Shown here: in pieces, positions 49,126-60,687 of the stretch
Layout: each line of letters opens with the position of its first letter
How positions within the stretch are numbered: position 1 is the stretch's first letter
From: Rhabdornis inornatus
Taxonomy: Eukaryota > Chordata > Aves > Passeriformes > Rhabdornithidae
Assembly: GCA_013397075.1 (NCBI GenBank)
Contig: VWZS01000496.1
Location: 1,555,544 to 1,619,543 of the forward strand
Length of the DNA: 64,000 nucleotides
Reading direction: 5' to 3'
Translations under genes and position numbers: made by a program
Notes under the pieces: model-generated
Told to the model about the DNA's origin: nothing
Database searches by the model: none
Seen by the model: the letters and a program-made list of their open reading frames with translations, nothing else

Positions 49126-50690
49126 CAGGAACAATCAATCTAATAGGGAGCTTCATTAGCACAAACTAGAAAAAAGTGTAATAAACAAGCATGAGGCGAA
49201 GAAATGCAACAAAACAGACAAATTGAAAATGGAGAGAAAATCTCTAGCACACAATGACAGATTTCACACTCGGGAGATCTTGGCTCCAGTCTTGTTTTGT
49301 TTTCTGCCTTTAATTAGCCTCTTAAAATGGAAAAGCATTAAGGAGAATTCCTCACCCTAGGCTACCCCCTAGTTAGCAAGGAGTACAAGAGCCTGAACTC
49401 CGGGCCTGTGCTGCAATTCAAACAAGAGAATTGGTCTTTCAGAATTTAAGAGCACAGTTTAACTGTTGATGACTCAGTGAACTAAATCAGCTGCGTCAGA
49501 CAAGACACACCGTAATAAAGGAGCTCCTAGAGATATTCTATATGGTATGGATTGTCAGACCTGGCATTGTCTTGGAATCTTGTAAATAGAAGATGGAAAC
49601 ATCTGCCTGCTCATTTTGTTGATCTTCCCACAAGTCTGCGGTGGGGATTTTTTGTTTGTTTTAGTTTTTTTCCTCTTGAGTGTGCTGGCTGGGGAACTTG
49701 AGACTCTGTGCTTCTGAGGACAGCTAACCTCAAACCAACTTGGCAGTACTGCAACAGGCAAATCCCACTGAGGACTTAGGAGTCAGGTACAGATACTCCC
49801 TAGAGAGAAAAAAACATTATTCTAAATACCAATTCTGTTCTCACATGAATTTAAAAGAAACTTTTTAAACATAGCCATTGTGATAATCCTATTGTTATTA
49901 TGATTCAGAAATGGGATTAAAATCTTCATGCTATCTGTTCCAGAATTCAAACATTATAATTCAAATATTTCCTTAGTTCTAGATCCAGCTGCCATTAAAG
50001 AAAAAGACAAGATTCTTAGACTCTTAGAGGGACTTTCAGCCTGTTTTTGATTTGTGACTTTACCTGTTAGTACAGAAAGAAAAAGTACACTCATCGCTGT
50101 ATTTTGTTTCATTTTCACCCAGCATGTGTTTTGCAGCTTCCCATTTCAAGACAAAGTCAAGATTTAAGGCCTAACTCCTCCCTTTATCTGTACACTTGCT
50201 AGCACCCAGAAGATGCTGCAACTTATCAGCAGCGTAGCCACACTTGCAATCACACAGTCCTGCCCAGAGATGTATTCTAGAAGAACATCCCTTCAAAGCT
50301 TCTGGAGCCAGTTCAGAACTGAGATTAATTCTATTAACTTACCTCTTCTTTTTTCTCCAGACGATTAAATCTGACAATTTACTCACCACCTAGAGGGGTG
50401 TTTTTCCCCTCCTGGGTGAATTAGGCCATTGTGTGAGAAGGCTCCAGCACAGAAATCCACGTACTCTGCAAATGGACAGCCTAGAGGTTTGGGAGATTAT
50501 ACTGGCTGAGTCAGTACAAGATTTACTTCTGGCTGACTGTTCTGATAAATAATAACGCTTCCCCCAGACAAAACCATCCAGAAAGTGGCACCTAGCCTCC
50601 ATTTCTTATCCTCCTCCCAGTGACAGCCCCTAGCAAGCAATGCCACCAGGCATGGCTGCCAAGGGCTGGTAAATACCAGGATTTGTAAAC
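49126..50690. other. Intergenic DNA, no gene seen
   Basis: Unique AT-rich sequence with a TTTAATTAGCC homeodomain-like word near 49312. No coding frame of note. Confidence 0.4.
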
Positions 50691-51165
50691 AGCAGTGAGA
50701 GGGAGCTGTAATAAGATCAATGTCGAGGATTGCAGTAAATGGCCTATAAAGCAATTTTTAAATGGGATTTCCTGCAACAAAGGCCAGCTCCCTACAACCT
50801 TTTCCAATAATACCAGGTGAAAAGGATTGGATTTGAATTATAATACCCAATACTAAGGCGAGGACAGACAGCTTTGTACTCTCCATACAGGCAGCTGCTC
50901 AGGCAATTTGTTAATCTCTCATCGGGAAGCAAAATCTTAAAACAAATCTATATAGGTACATCCAGCCCCAAATTACTGTACCAGAATAATTCATCATTGT
51001 ACAGCTGAAAGGGGATGAATGATCCTGTCATTATTTGCTGTTATTATATGGAATATCAGACGGAATAGATGAAATGAGAGCCAGCAGCAAGCACAGCCAT
51101 GTTTGTTTCCCTTTCCCAATTCCACTTCGAATGTAATTCGCAAAAGAAAAAAAAAATCAAAAATT
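50691..51165. promoter_or_regulatory. Candidate non-coding regulatory element
   Basis: Repeat-free sequence of about 470 bases with many TAAT/ATTA words, CTATAAAGCAATTT, GAATAATTCATCATT and CATTATTTGCTG. It sits next to the 51.3-54.9 kb CpG cluster. Word density resembles developmental enhancers, but conservation must be tested by alignment. Confidence 0.28.
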
Positions 51166-51339
51166 ACCGAAATACAAAGCTAATGAACTTTGTGAAAGTT
51201 ACCTGAAATAGATGTTTTTCATTGAAACATTTCAAGGCACTAAGTCCCTGCTGAGGCTTAGGCAAAAGACTTCTTACCTGGGAAAAGCCCCTTCATTTCT
51301 CTGGGCCGCTTATCTTTCCTCCTCCTGCAAACCCACTCT

Positions 51340-51625
51340 TACAGCCAGTTCTTCGATATTTCACGGAAAGAGCAGGAGCTGGGGCACGCAGCCCGGCACA
51401 CAGAGAAGCAGCCCTGGGCGCAGCCCACCCGGCTCCGGGCAATCCCAGGTACCTTCCCGATGCACGGGAATGAGACCAACAGCCCTGGGCTCTGAGCTGC
51501 CTCCTCTCCACCCGGTACAGGCTGCCCCGGAGGAGCCCAGCTCCTTTGCGCTCTATTTTTAGAGCTGCTCCCTCCTCGCTGCACGTCTCTGCACGCAACG
51601 CAGCCGGCACTTTGCCCGTTCTTTT
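51340..51625. promoter_or_regulatory. CpG-richer patch at edge of distal cluster
   Basis: GC-rich sequence with overlapping frames on both strands, none with a domain. It is the first of several CpG-rich patches through 54.9 kb. Confidence 0.35.
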
Positions 51626-51900
51626 AACAATCAGATTCATGCTAAAACCAAAATTCAAACTATTTCAAAGATCTGGTTTTTTACTCCCTTTAGGAGAGAG
51701 GATTTCAGCAGAGAAAGCGCCTCTTTAGGGACAGCTGGACGTGATTTTCCAGCGCCGCATTCCCATGAGCCTGTAGTTAAAAATAAATCAAAGACAGGGA
51801 ACTCGGAGAAGGGAATTTACGTATTTCGCCGCTGCCCAGGAGGTTTTCTGGTCGTTAAACTGAATTTATAACACTTGAGGATTTCTTTCCACGTGGGGGC

Positions 51901-52044
51901 TATTAGCGAGGTATTTAGGAGCTATTAGCGCGGGGTTCTGATTGTTAATGTTGATGCCTATTTAAAGCTACATGTGATTTCACAAACTTAAGTTATTAGC
52001 CTGCTTTCCCTATAATGAGAAAGGTGTCCTTAGGAAAAATTAGC
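51901..52044 (+). promoter_or_regulatory. ATTAGC homeodomain-type cluster
   Basis: TATTAGC occurs at 51901-51907, 51923-51929 and 51994-52000, and ATTAGC at 52039-52044, all on the same strand. The first two share GCTATTAGCG with a 22-base spacing. A T-box-like AGGTGT lies at 52022. Four same-strand copies of a six-base word in 144 bases exceeds what I would expect by chance in this composition. Confidence 0.35.
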
Positions 52045-52329
52045 ACTCCTTGCGGCGGAGGTTCTTGGTGCCGGGATACTGTCCGACGGTTATTTGGAAG
52101 TGTAAATCCTGGTAGAACCTTAATTCCAGGCATTTGGGGATGACTTTTTTTTTTTTTTCTTTTTTAAGAACGGGTGTTTGAATTGTACCGACTGGTAGAA
52201 AAATTTTAGGAAGGTTATGACGTGGGATTTACTACCGCTGCCAACAGTACGCCTGAATGTTATTTGGAAAGTGAAGTAATCACAAAGACAAAAAAATAAA
52301 AGACAATTGTCTTTCTGACCTGGGTCCCT

Positions 52330-53560
52330 CTTTGCCTTTAGCTGTTATCCACCGCCTTCACTGGGATAGGTGTGGGTGTGTGTGTTGTTGGCTTGGTTTT
52401 ACTTTTATCTTCTTTGAACGTCCGAGCGGCGCTCCCCAAAAGCTGCGGGCAAGTTGCTGCCACCGACTGGGCTGGGGCCACCCGGTTGTCTCTCCCAGGA
52501 CTGTACATCTTGTGGTACGGCCGGGGCTGGGGTGACCCGAAAAAACGTCCTATTTTGCCCACATACAAACAGCAGCCACTCTCCGTGCCGACCTCCGGGA
52601 ACCTCAGGGCTTTCTAGGGGTGACTCCCACGGGCCTGTCCGGGCTGCGACTGACCGTGAAGGCCAGTGGGTTCCTTCGTCCTGTCCCTGGGAAGGGGACA
52701 CAGTCGGCCTGAATATCTGCTGGTCGCCTCCCTGGGTGCTCTCAGTGAGCACGCACAGTGCTGACCGAAGGGATGGCCCCTCTTCAGTGACCGAGAGAAA
52801 GAAGGGAACGACATGGTTTCATCCCTGGAAAACAGCCGGGAGCGCTGGGTTAGCCAGGTTGCGAAGTGGAAACGTTGAGTGCTGCAAGGGGCAGGGCTGG
52901 GCAGCAGCTCCCCTTCCCCTTCCCCCCGGCAGCGGGAGAAGCCGCCCCTCTGCCCCATCCCTCCCTCCGAGCCGCCCGCTTGAGGCTGAACAGAGTAGAT
53001 GGGGCAGAAAGGGGGGTTGGAAGGGAACACATTTGCTCATTAAAAAAGCTTCAAATGTGACAGAAGTCTGTCAACCAGTTGATCCGAGCCCTCTGCTCCT
53101 CTGGGGAGAGGGGGGTCCCCCACCCCCGAGTTCATCCAGGGATTCCCGCAGGTGACCCCGGCTGGGGCAGGGGTGGCTCGGCAGGGCTCCAGGACCGAAG
53201 CAGCCCTGGAGCTGCGGGCCGGGGAGCTGCGGGCCGGGGAGCCCCGGCCTCGTCCCCTCCCGCTCCGCGGCTTTGCCTGCGCTGCCTGTGCCGGGAAGGG
53301 AGCGCACGGCGGCGGGAGGGGACAGGGCCATAAACAGGCAAACAAGCAAGAAGGCGCTCGCAGAGCTCGGGTGGGGTTGATGACTGGACCCCAGCTCCCC
53401 GCAGGCTGCCACGGTCGCTGAGGCTGCGGCTGCGGGGCTCGCCCGCAGCTCTGGGAGCGATGAAGGAGCGAGGGATGCTGCGGAGCCGCCGGGAACCTCC
53501 GGTTCTTGCCGTGACCCGGGGAAGGCGCAGATCTGACAACTAATCGATGGGTGCCCATTA
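52330..53560. promoter_or_regulatory. Distal CpG-dense island
   Basis: Strong CpG density, highest near 53150-53300 and 53400-53540. Frames of up to 233 codons exist on the plus strand and 176 on the minus, but they overlap each other and have the low-complexity Pro/Gly/Ala/Arg make-up of GC-rich shadow frames. No gene recognised. It could be a lncRNA promoter or the 5' end of a gene whose exons lie outside. Confidence 0.45.
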
Positions 53561-54136
53561 ACCAAGGCTTCCAGGAAGCGGTGTGAATCGTCCTGCTTCA
53601 CCTTTCACATCCAAACAGCAGAGCTAATGCGAATAAAAGATTGGTAACCAGCATGACGTTGTTGGTACTAAACCAACAAAGCAAACCTTCCCAATGTTCG
53701 TTTCCAGAGATCATGCTGAGAACTTCATCTCCTCCCCCCCAAAAAATTCCCCAATTCCACCAACAAACTCGCCCCAAACTAAAACAAAACAATACCCCAA
53801 TCAGACCTAGATTCCAAGGGTGCCTAGGGACGAGCGGGCTCTCACGGAGGCATGTTTGTGTTGCATGTCAGTGCTACAAATGGTTTCACACACACAGAGA
53901 TGTGAAGAGAAGCTGGCGAAATCCCGCTCGGCCCACGGAGGAGCTTCAGTCACCCCCGCGGAGCCGAGCTCGACCCGTGGGTTGCGCCTATGTGCCCAGG
54001 GAAGAGTAACAGCATCTCTGCTGTGGTGTCAAATGTCATCAGAAGCCCTGTGACCACCTGCCTATTCTTTTTTGCCTAAGATAAAGGGATTATTTATTTC
54101 GTATTCCTACTTTTATTCTTTCTCTCAAGTTCTTAA
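53561..54136. other. Spacer between CpG islands, no gene
   Basis: Mixed composition, with a small CpG-rich patch at 53820-54005. Confidence 0.4.
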
Positions 54137-54272
54137 TTTCCTTCCTTTCTTTCCTTCTTTCTTTTTTTCTTCCTTCCTTCCTTTTTCTGTTTTTCTCTTC
54201 TTTCCTTCCTCTCTCTTCCTTCCTCTCTCCCTTCCAATCTTTTATCCTCTTGCTCATTCTTTCGTTCTTTCC
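54137..54272 (+). repeat. (CTTT/CTTC)n pyrimidine tract
   Basis: About 135 bases of almost pure pyrimidine on the plus strand (CTTC, CTTT, CTCT units). It could adopt triplex structure. It encodes Lys/Glu/Arg-only frames on the minus strand, which are artefacts. Confidence 0.9.
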
Positions 54273-54369
54273 AGTCTTTGGCTCTGGCTTGAAGGAGATC
54301 TGATGTGATTAAACTCACAGGGCGTTGGAGGGCAGAGGTAAATTAAGCCAAAGCGACAGAAAAGATGAA

Positions 54370-54860
54370 AGAGGCTTGCTCAATTCGAGTGCCCGAGGAC
54401 AGCTCCCCTCGGCTTTCTTCCCCTGTGTCACGCAAGCTCCCCGCCGCTTTTCCCGGGGCCTTTCTGCCCATCCTGCCCCGGAGCCGCTTCTTCCGACGAC
54501 ACCAAGAAGGATTCCTTTTTCCTTTCTTTTTACCTAGAGTTTCCCCGGGGCGCGTGGAGAAACGCGCCCGGCCCAGAGCGCTGCCTGGCCCTGCCCGCAC
54601 TGGCTCTGCCCACCTCCGACAACACGGGAAAACTCGGCGAGCTGATGGGACGCACAGGTGGAAGGAAGGGTCAGATCTGCGGGGGTTTCCCGGCCGACAA
54701 AGCCCCGCACAGGAGGTGTGTGTGCCCGCACAGAGCTCTGGCGGGAGTCCCGGTGCTGCCGCTGCCTCGGGACACCGGGATCCGCCGCAGCGCTCCCAGG
54801 TGGGAAGAGGCTCTGCCGGGGCCCCCCGACTCAGAAACACAGCAGAAAGGAAGGAAGAGA
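54370..54860. promoter_or_regulatory. Distal CpG-dense island, second part
   Basis: CpG-dense, with open frames on both strands and no domain. Together with 52330-53560 it brackets the pyrimidine tract, much as the 19.9-21.7 kb cluster brackets its own. Confidence 0.42.
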
Positions 54861-57107
54861 CCGTCCCGATCCCTACGCTCAACCTGCAATGCATACAGCG
54901 CTAAAACACAGTCTAAATCTTGTATTTTTCTTAGCGCAGAAAGTAACGATAATGATAGTAAAACCCCACAAGCAAATAAAAACAGGGGAGATCTACTCCA
55001 ATTTAAAATTCCTTCTTGCAGGGCAGGAATGTCTGTGCTTTTCTGTTCAACAGGAGCTTTCAAACGTTAAAGGTGCTCGGAACCACATTAAAGGTATCTC
55101 GAAATACAGCGATGAAAGGAGACAACAAAATCCGATTGTAAATACTGGTAGGACCGTCTTTATCCTTTGGGAAATGAGAGAAAAACAAATGCAGAGACCA
55201 ACGAAAAGATCTGAAAATCCCGAGCCGCGAAAACTTCAGACATAAATAGTTTTCAGGGTATTGGCATGGCAATTCCTCGTGTAAACGGATGTGCAGCTGA
55301 ATTTTAAAGTGCGGCAGTACACAGCCACTTTAAGAGATAGGCAGCTTTAAAAATAGTCCATATTCTGGTTTTCTTTCTCTAAAATAAGGTGTAAAGCGCA
55401 TCTTGAATTTTATTTATAACTGTAACTAAATCAAACTATCGAAATGGGAGAACAGAATTAGCCAAAGATGCCGGGATGCAGATCTAACATCAGCCCGAGG
55501 CGAAGTACGCAATAACTGCCGTGCAACGAAGTACTGCAGAGATTTATAGAATTAAAAATACAATAAAAACCAAAGTATACAATTACTTCCCATCTTAACA
55601 ATTTTGTGTTTTAAGTGAGGAGAGATTGCATTTGGAGCAACCAATTCCGTGTCAAAAAACCTTTTTCAGAAAGTTGTGGAGAAGTTTGTGTCTTTAGATG
55701 TGATTTAAAATGAAACGTGATTTTTTGGGAAGTAAACATGTAATATTTATTTTTCTACAGTCGGAGAGAATGAAACAAGGTAATACAAAACAGAGTATTT
55801 TTTTTAAACGGGAAAATAAGTGAGAACAAGTGAGGCCGGGTGTGGGGCTGTTGGTGTATTGATTTACTTCTCTGAAGGGTTTTTCACCAGAGAATTATCA
55901 ACAAGAAAAAAAATTAAAAATCAGGTGGATTTTTTTCCCTGTGAGAGAAGGTCTTGGGCGAAATACACAGAGTTCCACCGCCGGGCTCTCACCCCTCCCA
56001 AACGCAGGACTTTTCTGGCGAGAGAACCACGAGTGATTTGCAGAGCACCCGCAAATCACTCCCGATGACTATTCCCTCCTTGCTCGAGTCTGCTTAATTT
56101 GTAAATAAGTTTCAGGGCCCCTTTTCACAGAACCCAGTTGAGCAGGTAATTTGTTGTTAGTGTTTGTTTAAATGTTGTGAACCATGCACTCAAAAATAGG
56201 AAAACTATACACAAAAGAGGCAAACATGGGAACACAACTGGAAATTACTGAATTATAAAAATGTCAAAGAAGAGCAATTTGCAAAGAGGCATCAGTAATT
56301 GTCTCCTACATTAACGGAAATCATTTGCCAAGCCCAACACTTTTATTCTCCCCAGGACAGACGGGCGCTTTGCCATGGACCTCAATGAACTGGATCAGGA
56401 CATTTTTATCAGACTGCCAGCCCAGGGGGGTGCTCAGGACCCGGTGCTGGATCCTGCCTTGCAAACCTGCAGTCCTGGAGTGGGCTTTCATGGGCAATTG
56501 AGTGGATTTATTGTAGTCTGCCTGGAGGAGAAGCAGACATATGCCTCTGAGCCTCAGCTTTGAGGGCATCTCCCAAGGATTCAAGGAAAGCAGCCACAGC
56601 TGTCAATGGGAGCACCGAGTGAAAAGCACAGATTGATGGGAGGGATGCACTGTGGCCTTGCTCATGCCACCATATGGTGAGGGGCTCTGGTCAGTCTGAG
56701 ATGCCTGGGAGAGCCACACTTCCCCCCAGTCCAGGGAGGCTTAAACAAGTCACTCCCCTGCTGTTTAGTTCTATCATCTTCCCCAAAGTCACATTTCATA
56801 AATGAACTCTCATCATAGAGCCAGTCTGGCTTCTCATTCTCTTAAGCCCCCATTTCTCCGCTGGAACATGGGGAGAAATATTTTGCCTCAGGTTCAGCTA
56901 GGCAGAAATGAAGCTTGCACAGGCAGACTGTGGCTCTGTGGGGTCATATTTTATTGCTTACCTTTTTCTGCCTTATTTAGGACACCCCAACACCCCAAAC
57001 GTTGAAACAGATGTGCAAAGAGGCAAGTCCAAATTCAGAGCTCCAGACTCCTGCTCGTCTATCTTCAGGGTTTTTTTCCTCCAAAATGCTTTTCTTGCAT
57101 TAATATC

Positions 57108-57110
<3 letters not shown>
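54861..57110. other. Unique AT-rich sequence, possible regulatory DNA
   Basis: No repeat family is recognised. The part 55250-55800 contains TTAAAAATAG (55349-55358), a perfect MEF2 consensus (YTAWWWWTAR), with scattered CpGs in AT-rich sequence, as in some conserved elements. No gene seen. Confidence 0.3.
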
Positions 57111-57149
<39 letters not shown>

Positions 57150-57177
57150 AAAAAAAAAGAAAAAAAAAAGAAAAAAA
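57111..57177 (+). repeat. 37-base A run followed by A-rich GA tract
   Basis: A37 (57111-57147), then G-interrupted A runs. No AATAAA occurs in the 30 bases upstream, so evidence for a retrocopy tail is weak. Confidence 0.9.
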
Positions 57178-59180
57178 TCAAAATAACTGCCCAAAGCTAG
57201 AGGCTGACACAGTGGGATGACTGCAGGTACCATAGCTGTAACCTGCTGTATTAATTTGTTAAGCCAGAGCTGGTTATGCTCTGAGCTGGTTTCTAACTGC
57301 TCACATTTACATCTGCAGAGCTCTGCCCAGTCCCTTGCTTGTATTTTGAGAGGGAATATTTTTGTACAGACTGACTCAGTAAAGTGTATCTAGTGTTAGG
57401 GATGCCAGAAAGGTTTTATCTCAGATTTGCTGACTATCCAGGGAAGCATAAAACCTACATCATGGTACAACATCGCACTGCGGAAAAAACACTTTATGAG
57501 TTTCAAAGCATTATGCTTGCTTAAAAGCACAGCTACTGGTGTAACATGTTGCTGGTGAGAGCCACGATAAAACCTGCACACTGCACTGAAGCCAGGATTT
57601 TACTGAAGGCTCTGCTTGTGATTTTGTTGCTGAAGAAGTACCAATCACTTGTAATGAACCTGCAGCAGGATATAACACAGTTCCAAGCACATTATTTTCC
57701 ATAAAAGAATGGGCATTTATCTTTGTAATAAAAAAATGTAAAATAAACTTCTAAATTTCAGACATGAAATTTTCTAATTAATGGATTAGGACCTAGTATG
57801 CTAACCAACTAAAAATAATAGCGTTCTATTAATTTTCAGGTGGAAATTCCTTTCTTCCCTCTACCATTTACCTCACAGCCGATACTTTTTTAAAACTTAA
57901 AAGCAAAAGGAATATTTTGCACTTATCCTACAAAGGATTTTTTTGTTAAGCTGATTTCTTGTATCCCATGAACAGTATTAGGCAACAAGATAATATGGAT
58001 TTTCCTCGCTGAGACCTATAAGATAGGATTAAATCACCGCTCAGGGCGTGATCCTGGCCTGCATTTTTCAGGCTGTTATGCCTGGTACTGAGTAGCCGAG
58101 AGGCCAGCAAGCCCCCATGGAGCAAATTCCAGCTCAGAGTCTCTGAGAAGCAGCCACTTTGCAGGCCTCCCTACAGTGAGCATCACTCAGCTGCCTCGGC
58201 CAAGCAGGGTGCCAGAACCCAAACTTCACCAGGAAACACCAGAACTATTCAGAGCTCTGATTAGAAGAAAAATGACATTAATTTGCTTCGATATGCGCTG
58301 TTCTTTTGCTTAGGGAATTCATGGAAATCCGGATTTTGACATCCTTCACATACGCTGCCCTTTGCCTTCAAGCCTTTCAACAGTGCCAGCAGGATGGTCT
58401 GAAGAAAAGCCCAGCACACAAACAGGCTCGCTACTCACACCACACGGAGAAAATACAGAATTGGGCTGGCAATTTTCAGGTTTGGCTTTTGATATTTAGC
58501 AAAGTCAGCCTTAGAGAGGATCACAAGCACATTAGGCCAGGATTAGGTGTTAGTGGGACTAGCTGGGGCAGAAGGGAAGCTGACCTAGGCTGCTGTGCAC
58601 GTGCTGTAAGAAGAAGGAACCCCAGGCAGAATGGATATGGAGATTAAGTTTGCCTGACATTTCCCATTTTTAGACACTGCTGCAACCCGATGCTCAGAAC
58701 TTTGGGCTGAATCTTACTTGACACAAAGGGAAAGGAATATTTTTGGCAAGGAAAAGAGAATGTGTTGGGTATGGCTATAAAGGGCAAGGATTACTGCAAA
58801 TGATTGCTGCAACAAAGTAACTACATCTTCTCTGCAGATTCTGCAGTTGTGATGTAGCTCCCAGAGATATTTCAGAGATTGCAACAACAGTAATTGCAAA
58901 CATAAGAATAATTTACAAAATAATTACAAATCTATCACTACCAGCCCTACTAGGAGCCCTGTGTTTGCACTTGATTGGCAGCAGTCAGGAGTTGTCACAC
59001 ACTGAAAAGCATTCAACAGGTAAGACAAGAAAATGTGTAAAAATATTATCCTGAAAACTTTCTGAGGAGCAAAATAACTCTTTTTGCACCAAAATGTAAC
59101 TGCAGGTTGAAGCTTTGTAAGGGAGCAAAGCATATAAAGGGATTTAGATCCCATTTATATGCAATGTCTGTCTTAACTTC
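57178..59180. other. Intergenic DNA, no gene seen
   Basis: Unique sequence with short frames only. Confidence 0.4.
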
Positions 59181-59261
59181 TTTAGAAATTAATAATTAAA
59201 TAATAATAATAAATAAATAAATAAATAATTTAATAATAATAATAAATTATTTAGAAATTAA
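59181..59261 (+). repeat. (TAA/TAAA)n tract flanked by 12-bp direct repeats
   Basis: TTTAGAAATTAA at 59181-59192 and again at 59250-59261 flanks an AATAAT/AAATAAAT microsatellite. The arrangement resembles a target-site duplication around a short A-rich insertion, or a replication-slippage duplication. Confidence 0.75.
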
Positions 59262-60687
59262 CTTTGAAATTGTACTGTAAACCTTGGAGTAATACCTAGA
59301 TTGGCCAAACACATCAATAAGGGAAGGTCCCTCATTTGAGGAAATATTTACAGTTCTATAAAATTTTGCTATTGATTTATGAAGTCAGAATTTAATCCTT
59401 CCCAGTGTGTTTCTATTTTTAGTTTCAGATGGTTACTGAGTGTATGATGCAGTTAATGCACTGACTGTGTTAGGTACTTTCAGCACTCTTATTTTTCTGT
59501 TAAAATACAACCAAATACAGTTTTTAAAAGCTCTAGGTGAATTTAAATTTTTTTTTTGAAAGAAAATTTCATTATCTCTTGCTGTTTTTTTTAACATGGA
59601 GTGAAAAAAATGGAATATACATGTGTGTGTGTGAGTGAGTAGGAAGGGAGTAGTTATGCTCTGCAGATTGTGTGCTCAATAGGATTTATTCACACTGAGT
59701 TGTTTAAATTTGGACTTGTAATTTGTATTCACTGATTGGGCATAACTGATAAATCCATTTGTTTGCCCCTTTTTTATTATTTTTTCCATATTTTTTTAGA
59801 AAGCTGGTACTTTCTTTTTTTGCCAGATTTGTTAAGGTTCTTTCTTCGATCTACCAGTTTGCCCTGTAGTCACAGCCCTGAATCCAGCTGACAAAAGGAA
59901 TTTCAATAACACTGAGAGATTTTTAGTTTTGCTACTATTGCTGTAATCCTCTCTCACAACCAGAAGCATCCACTGATGAGTCAGAACATGTCATGCCTCC
60001 TACCTTGTCTCCTGAGCAGGAGTAAATATCACACACTGCTGCCCTTGGGTTTGAGCCTGGCCATCTGCAGCAACAGAGCTGCAGCTGCAAGGTGCCTCTG
60101 TAGGCTGCCCTCGATCTCTATGGCAATCTATGACTTCTCTTTACATGAAAAGCTGACATTTTAATCTGCAGAATGTGGACACAAGATGATTATTAGGTGC
60201 TAGAAACAAACTGGGATGCACTAAATGCTTTCTCTCATAATAATGTGAAATTTCTGTTTGTTTTTGAATAAATAATATGTCTGTGAAACATAGCTCCTGA
60301 ACATATTTTCAGAGGTACTTTTGCTTTATTGTTAAGCACATCCTTAATTTTATTGCCTAAGGTTTTCCTTCCTGCTGTTAATCTGCAACTCTAAAGACTC
60401 CAGCTGAGACTGTAAGGAATTCTTCCTGATCTAGCACCATCCTTGCTGACAGTCTCAAAACTAAAAAGTGCAACTCAGAGCTCTAAGCTGGGTGACCCAA
60501 CTTTCCTGTACAACATCTCCAGCTGTGTCTTCATCTCACTCAGTGCTAGGGTATCTCTCAGCAGACACTGTAATCTTCTGCTTGTAAACTACTTACAGTA
60601 TGTCCGAGGAACTTTCTGAAATACACTGTATTAAGCCCAGCAAGTATACCTGAGTTTGTGAAATAAAGGGACCAGGAGATTTTGGTT
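59262..60687. other. AT-rich intergenic DNA, no gene seen
   Basis: Unique; no recognised element. A GT run lies near 59620-59640. Confidence 0.4.

Noticed and set aside
52454..53155. 233-codon plus-strand frame in the distal CpG island
   Set aside because: Low-complexity Gly/Pro/Ser/Arg composition and overlap with minus-strand frames; no known domain.
54133..54318. Lys/Glu/Arg-rich minus-strand peptide
   Set aside because: Translation of the CTTT/CTTC repeat.
57111..57177. Poly(A) tail of a retrocopy
   Set aside because: No AATAAA within 30 bases upstream and no recognisable parent.
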